Below, piece by piece: positions 60,877-64,000 of a stretch of DNA of 64,000 bases (position 1 is the first letter of the stretch; each line of letters starts with the position of its first letter). Made by a program: the position numbers and the translations under genes. The notes beneath the pieces were generated by a model, which did no database searches, was not told the DNA's origin, and was given only the letters and a program-made list of their open reading frames with translations. The DNA comes from Ignavibacteria bacterium (GTDB lineage Bacteria > Bacteroidota > Ignavibacteria > Tepidaquicellales > Tepidaquicellaceae): contig JBAZNU010000006.1 of assembly GCA_041649015.1 (NCBI GenBank), forward strand, positions 1-64,000. The letters are read 5' to 3'.

Positions 60877-63243
60877 ATTAGACGGAACGAGTTTAAGCAA
60901 TTTTGCCTCACCCGGATTGTAAACTCCAACAGATACAAATCCTGAGTTATTGCTTAATGAGGCATAAACCTCACCGGTGACGGCGTTGCGGAGCTCCCAT
61001 TTTGCCGATGACTGCAGTTCAGCCATATTAAATTTTATCTTCATTAAGCGCTTATCACCCGTATTATTTATTTCAGGATATGTTCTTTTATTCAAAGCAA
61101 GAAAATAATAAGATTTAGCACCGGGTTTTGCGGATTCAGAATTTTCACTAAAGAAGCCTATTTCCCAAAACCTTTTGTCTAATGGATCGCAATTCGAACA
61201 TTGTGGATTTTCAGAAAATTCACCTGAAGCATCACGCATTATGCTCTGGATATCGGAGATATATTTAAAAGGAAGCCCTAATCCCGATTTTGAATCAACG
61301 GTTGCAGTTCCATCATATACAAGATGTTCTTTGCTTTTTCCTTCCGGATACATTATGCTTCCAATTTCAGTCATATGCTTGTTCAGTTTTTCCATAAACT
61401 GCCATTTATGCTGTCCGTAATAATTTAGCTCTCTTACTCCTGAATAGTCCGGATTTGTGAGCCCCCTGTTAAACAATCCGTTTCTCTGATCGAAAGTATT
61501 GTAAGAAAACTGCAGAATAATCTTTGCACCGTAACACATGGCAAGAAAATTTGTAACACTGATTTCTTCATTTGTAGGTTCCCGCAGTCCCCAATCCACG
61601 CCAGGCTTTCGAATAACCGCCTCATCGCTGTTAAGCTGAGTAATTGCCCCAAAAGTAAGATTTTCTATTCGTGCACTTGAAGAAACAAAGCGCATCAACT
61701 TTATTGTACGGTTCAAATAAGTAATATATCCATCCCAATTTATTTCTTCTTTATCACCATAATATTTTTCATAACTGCTTTTAACAATGTATTTTTCAAC
61801 CGGAGATGCTTGGTCATATTTTAGCGTGTGCGGATAGAGAATCCAGTATAATTGAGGGAAGAACTGACAGATAATGAGATTCGAAATTGCATTTGAGGCA
61901 AACAAAGTATCGTAAGCAGTCTTCCAGTGAATTGACCAATCGGTCCCCCTATTTCTTAGCAAACCATTGCCGACAAAAGCAACAGGGTCTGCTATGAACG
62001 TAACAGAATACTTTCCATTACTGTATTTTTCAACAAGTTTTTTAACTTCAGCAATACAAGGGATGTTATTGAATGCAGTCTCATCAATCCAAAAATAACC
62101 AAGCCCAGGAATATTCAAAAAAGATTCGACTTCTTCTTTTATTTTATGATGAAACTTCCATGGATTTAAAGAATTGTTCATTTCAGTTTCAAAAGAATCC
62201 GTAAAAAGAAAATGAGCCCAGGAATCATCAAGCCTTACGTAATCAAGCCACAGGTCCGCTTTACCAAGCCATTTTACCATATAATCAACTTTGCTATCCG
62301 AGGGGTTTCCAGCTCCATCTGATAATAAAGCGGCAGAAACAGACATTCTTTCAGGAGATATATTCCTGTATAATTCGATATACGATCCATCATATGTTTT
62401 TTTACCGTCTTCTTTGATTTCAAGAAAATTATTGCAAGTGATCATGATTGAATCAATGCAAACACCCTTGAAATTCAGGACATAAATCATCGCAACAGGT
62501 ACATCAGGATTTTCGAGTGCAAACTTTGCATCAATCCTCATACGCGGTTTTATGTACCACCTGTTTTTGTAAGACGGCTGTTTAATATCGGATAATAATC
62601 TTGATAAACCGTTTGAATTTTCAGAAGAAACATCCAGACTGCTTATTTGCTCGCAGTTATCGACTAATCCTTTGACCATATATCCCGGTTTATCCTTTCC
62701 GGCTTTACAATACTTGACCCTGACATTTTCTCCCATCCAGTTTTCAGTAATATCGTGCGAGTCATCAAAATCAGAATACATAAACCCGTAAGCGGGAAGT
62801 TTATCATTCCAAGACCCCGCATCCTCCGCCTGATAAGATGAACGCTGTCCGTAAGCGGGTCTAAGGATTTTTTCTCTTTCAAGTATAAGGGAATTCAAGC
62901 CCGAAACTGAATACCACTGAAGTATGACATTGCGCATATAATCTCCGTATGAAGCAGTATCTTCGAAAAATCCTCCATCCCGTTGAATTGAATTTTTCCA
63001 ATCAGAAGGCAAGGAGTCGAAATGCCCACAGTAATTTTGCATTAAATTATACGAAAGTGACTTATACCGTTTGAGATTTTCCGGTGATCGTGCTGCTTCC
63101 ATTTTGAAAAAATTCATCGTACCAATGTAGAAACGGTCTGTCAAATTTTCAGTTTGAGCGATTAATTGTAAATCTATGAAGAATAAAAGCAATAAAACCA
63201 ATGCGGGAAATTTCGAGCTGAATAATGTGATATTTAATTTCAT
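60874..63243 (-). CDS. Large secreted protein of unknown function
   Basis: This 789-residue protein has a signal peptide (about 1-29). It then reads AEDAGSWNDKLPAYGFMYSD and has many aromatic residues, as in carbohydrate-active or surface proteins. Middle parts such as FWIDETAFNNIPCIAEVKKLVEKY might belong to a TIM-barrel-like catalytic region. The end (KWELRNAVTGEVYASLSNNSG) resembles a small beta-sandwich. I see no T9SS tail with YPNPFNP and no lipobox. I do not recognise a family. It stands alone between proS and the SRAP gene. Confidence 0.75.
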   Translation of the reverse strand: MKLNITLFSSKFPALVLLLLFFIDLQLIAQTENLTDRFYIGTMNFFKMEAARSPENLKRYKSLSYNLMQNYCGHFDSLPSDWKNSIQRDGGFFEDTASYGDYMRNVILQWYSVSGLNSLILEREKILRPAYGQRSSYQAEDAGSWNDKLPAYGFMYSDFDDSHDITENWMGENVRVKYCKAGKDKPGYMVKGLVDNCEQISSLDVSSENSNGLSRLLSDIKQPSYKNRWYIKPRMRIDAKFALENPDVPVAMIYVLNFKGVCIDSIMITCNNFLEIKEDGKKTYDGSYIELYRNISPERMSVSAALLSDGAGNPSDSKVDYMVKWLGKADLWLDYVRLDDSWAHFLFTDSFETEMNNSLNPWKFHHKIKEEVESFLNIPGLGYFWIDETAFNNIPCIAEVKKLVEKYSNGKYSVTFIADPVAFVGNGLLRNRGTDWSIHWKTAYDTLFASNAISNLIICQFFPQLYWILYPHTLKYDQASPVEKYIVKSSYEKYYGDKEEINWDGYITYLNRTIKLMRFVSSSARIENLTFGAITQLNSDEAVIRKPGVDWGLREPTNEEISVTNFLAMCYGAKIILQFSYNTFDQRNGLFNRGLTNPDYSGVRELNYYGQHKWQFMEKLNKHMTEIGSIMYPEGKSKEHLVYDGTATVDSKSGLGLPFKYISDIQSIMRDASGEFSENPQCSNCDPLDKRFWEIGFFSENSESAKPGAKSYYFLALNKRTYPEINNTGDKRLMKIKFNMAELQSSAKWELRNAVTGEVYASLSNNSGFVSVGVYNPGEAKLLKLVPSN

Positions 63244-63414
63244 GTTATTCTCTTAATTGTTTTTAACAATGTAAAATATTTTACATTATAAAGTAATACT
63301 AATTTTATAACAGATTTTGAGTTGCTGCAAAATATAACATCTTGGAATAGTAAATTATTTATTTAATTAATAGAAGGAAATTGTAATACTAATAATAAAA
63401 TATTATATTTATAC

Positions 63415-64000
63415 ATGTGTTCGAGATTTGAGAATAAAGAAACGGGAGAATCAATATTTAAGAAGTTTGAAAAAGACTTTGTGATGTTGAATCTTGCACC
63501 GAAGAATTTAAAACAGATAAATATTGCTCCAAGCGATGATATACTCATAATTCAGAAAAGCAAAGAGCAGTTCGAACTGAAATGCTTTACATGGGGTATA
63601 AAGTTTCCGGGAGATAAGACACCTCTAATATTTAATTCCAGGATAGAGACTATAGCTGAGAAGCCTTATTGGAAAAAGTTGTTTACACATAACAGGTGTA
63701 TTATTCCTGCGACGGCTTTTTACGAGTGGAAGACTTTCGGTGTAAAAAACAAAGTTATAAAGATTCCGCAGCGAATATGGTTTGAGACAATGCCGCTTTT
63801 CTTTATGGCTGGTATATATACAGAAATAAATAATGGTATCTTTGCATCGCTTATTACTTCACAGCCCAATACAACGATTGCGAAAATTCACAACAGAATG
63901 CCTGTTATTCTAAGTAAAGAAGAAGGCATTAAGTTTTTGAGTTCTGAAGATAATGATGCTTTGTATTTATGTAAACCGTTAGTAGAAAAAATTGCAGTTA
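63415..64000 (+). CDS. SRAP/YedK (HMCES-like) DNA-crosslink protein, 3' end beyond window
   Basis: The frame is open from the ATG at 63415 to the window edge (about 195 codons), so the C-terminus is missing. It has catalytic Cys2 (MCSRFE), NSRIET at 74-79, RCIIPATAFYEW at 94-105 (the Glu needed for catalysis), and HNRMPVIL with its His. These are the SOS response-associated peptidase hallmarks. The family makes a thiazolidine crosslink to abasic sites in single-stranded DNA. It diverges from the secreted protein at 60874 with 171 nt between them; no LexA-type box was recognised. Confidence 0.93.
   Translation, partial: MCSRFENKETGESIFKKFEKDFVMLNLAPKNLKQINIAPSDDILIIQKSKEQFELKCFTWGIKFPGDKTPLIFNSRIETIAEKPYWKKLFTHNRCIIPATAFYEWKTFGVKNKVIKIPQRIWFETMPLFFMAGIYTEINNGIFASLITSQPNTTIAKIHNRMPVILSKEEGIKFLSSEDNDALYLCKPLVEKIAV

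Overview
The window reads as AT-rich chromosomal DNA from a free-living bacterium of the Ignavibacteria/Chlorobi branch of the Bacteroidetes superphylum. The main sign is a run of secreted proteins with a type IX secretion (T9SS) sorting tail of the YPNPFNP / MGREVxTLVNE / SGxYFY kind. Supporting signs are an atp operon without atpD and atpC, a sigma-54 activator next to lptE, and frequent TTG starts. I see no rRNA, tRNA, CRISPR array, insertion sequence or prophage, so this looks like core chromosome with a large surface-glycan region.

Layout. 1-6431 (minus): one secreted protein cut by the window edge and three paralogous beta-propeller (YCF48/BNR-like) proteins with T9SS tails, two of which share a nearly identical tail. 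7023-8123 (minus): a membrane SpoIIE/RsbU-type phosphatase. 8734-15884 (plus): a small basic protein, metG, folP, a copper-type P1B ATPase, a lipoprotein carrying a heavy-metal-associated domain, and a methyltransferase. 15895-19146 (minus): a small sugar cluster (dolichol-phosphate-mannose-synthase-like GT2, sugar epimerase, GT39-like membrane glycosyltransferase). 19283-23164 (plus): sigma-54 AAA+ activator, lptE, membrane GT2 and a TPR-like protein. 23177-30420 (minus): atpZ-atpI-like-atpB-E-F-H-A-orf89-atpG followed by rqcH.

30857-43507 (minus) is a compact 12-gene run ending at a strong hairpin. Read 5' to 3' it is: GT2, sugar epimerase, a GDP-heptose-type set (GHMP kinase, nucleotidyltransferase, SIS isomerase, transaldolase), a polyprenyl glycosylphosphotransferase, a DPM-like GT2, a GT2 fused to a degenerate glycosylphosphotransferase, then accA, murA and pccB. 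43975-57280 (minus) is a Wzx/Wzy-type polysaccharide cluster: B12-binding protein, phosphohexomutase, outer-membrane export protein, chain-length protein, polymerase/ligase, flippase, four glycosyltransferases and two sugar oxidoreductases. 57453-60714 (minus): proS-maf-membrane protein. 60874-63243 (minus): a large secreted protein of unknown function. 63415 to the end (plus): an SRAP/YedK family gene cut by the window edge.

The two big minus-strand clusters together can plausibly make precursors, start glycans on a lipid carrier, extend, flip, polymerise and export them. The least explained signals are three intergenic arrays of degenerate 11-bp tandem units, each lying 5' of a gene or operon, two of which share a core in the same orientation relative to the downstream gene. 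Next are the GT2 fused to a glycosylphosphotransferase without its catalytic core, two glycan genes that seem to lack ATG/GTG/TTG at their conserved start, and an unknown 89-residue gene inside the atp operon.
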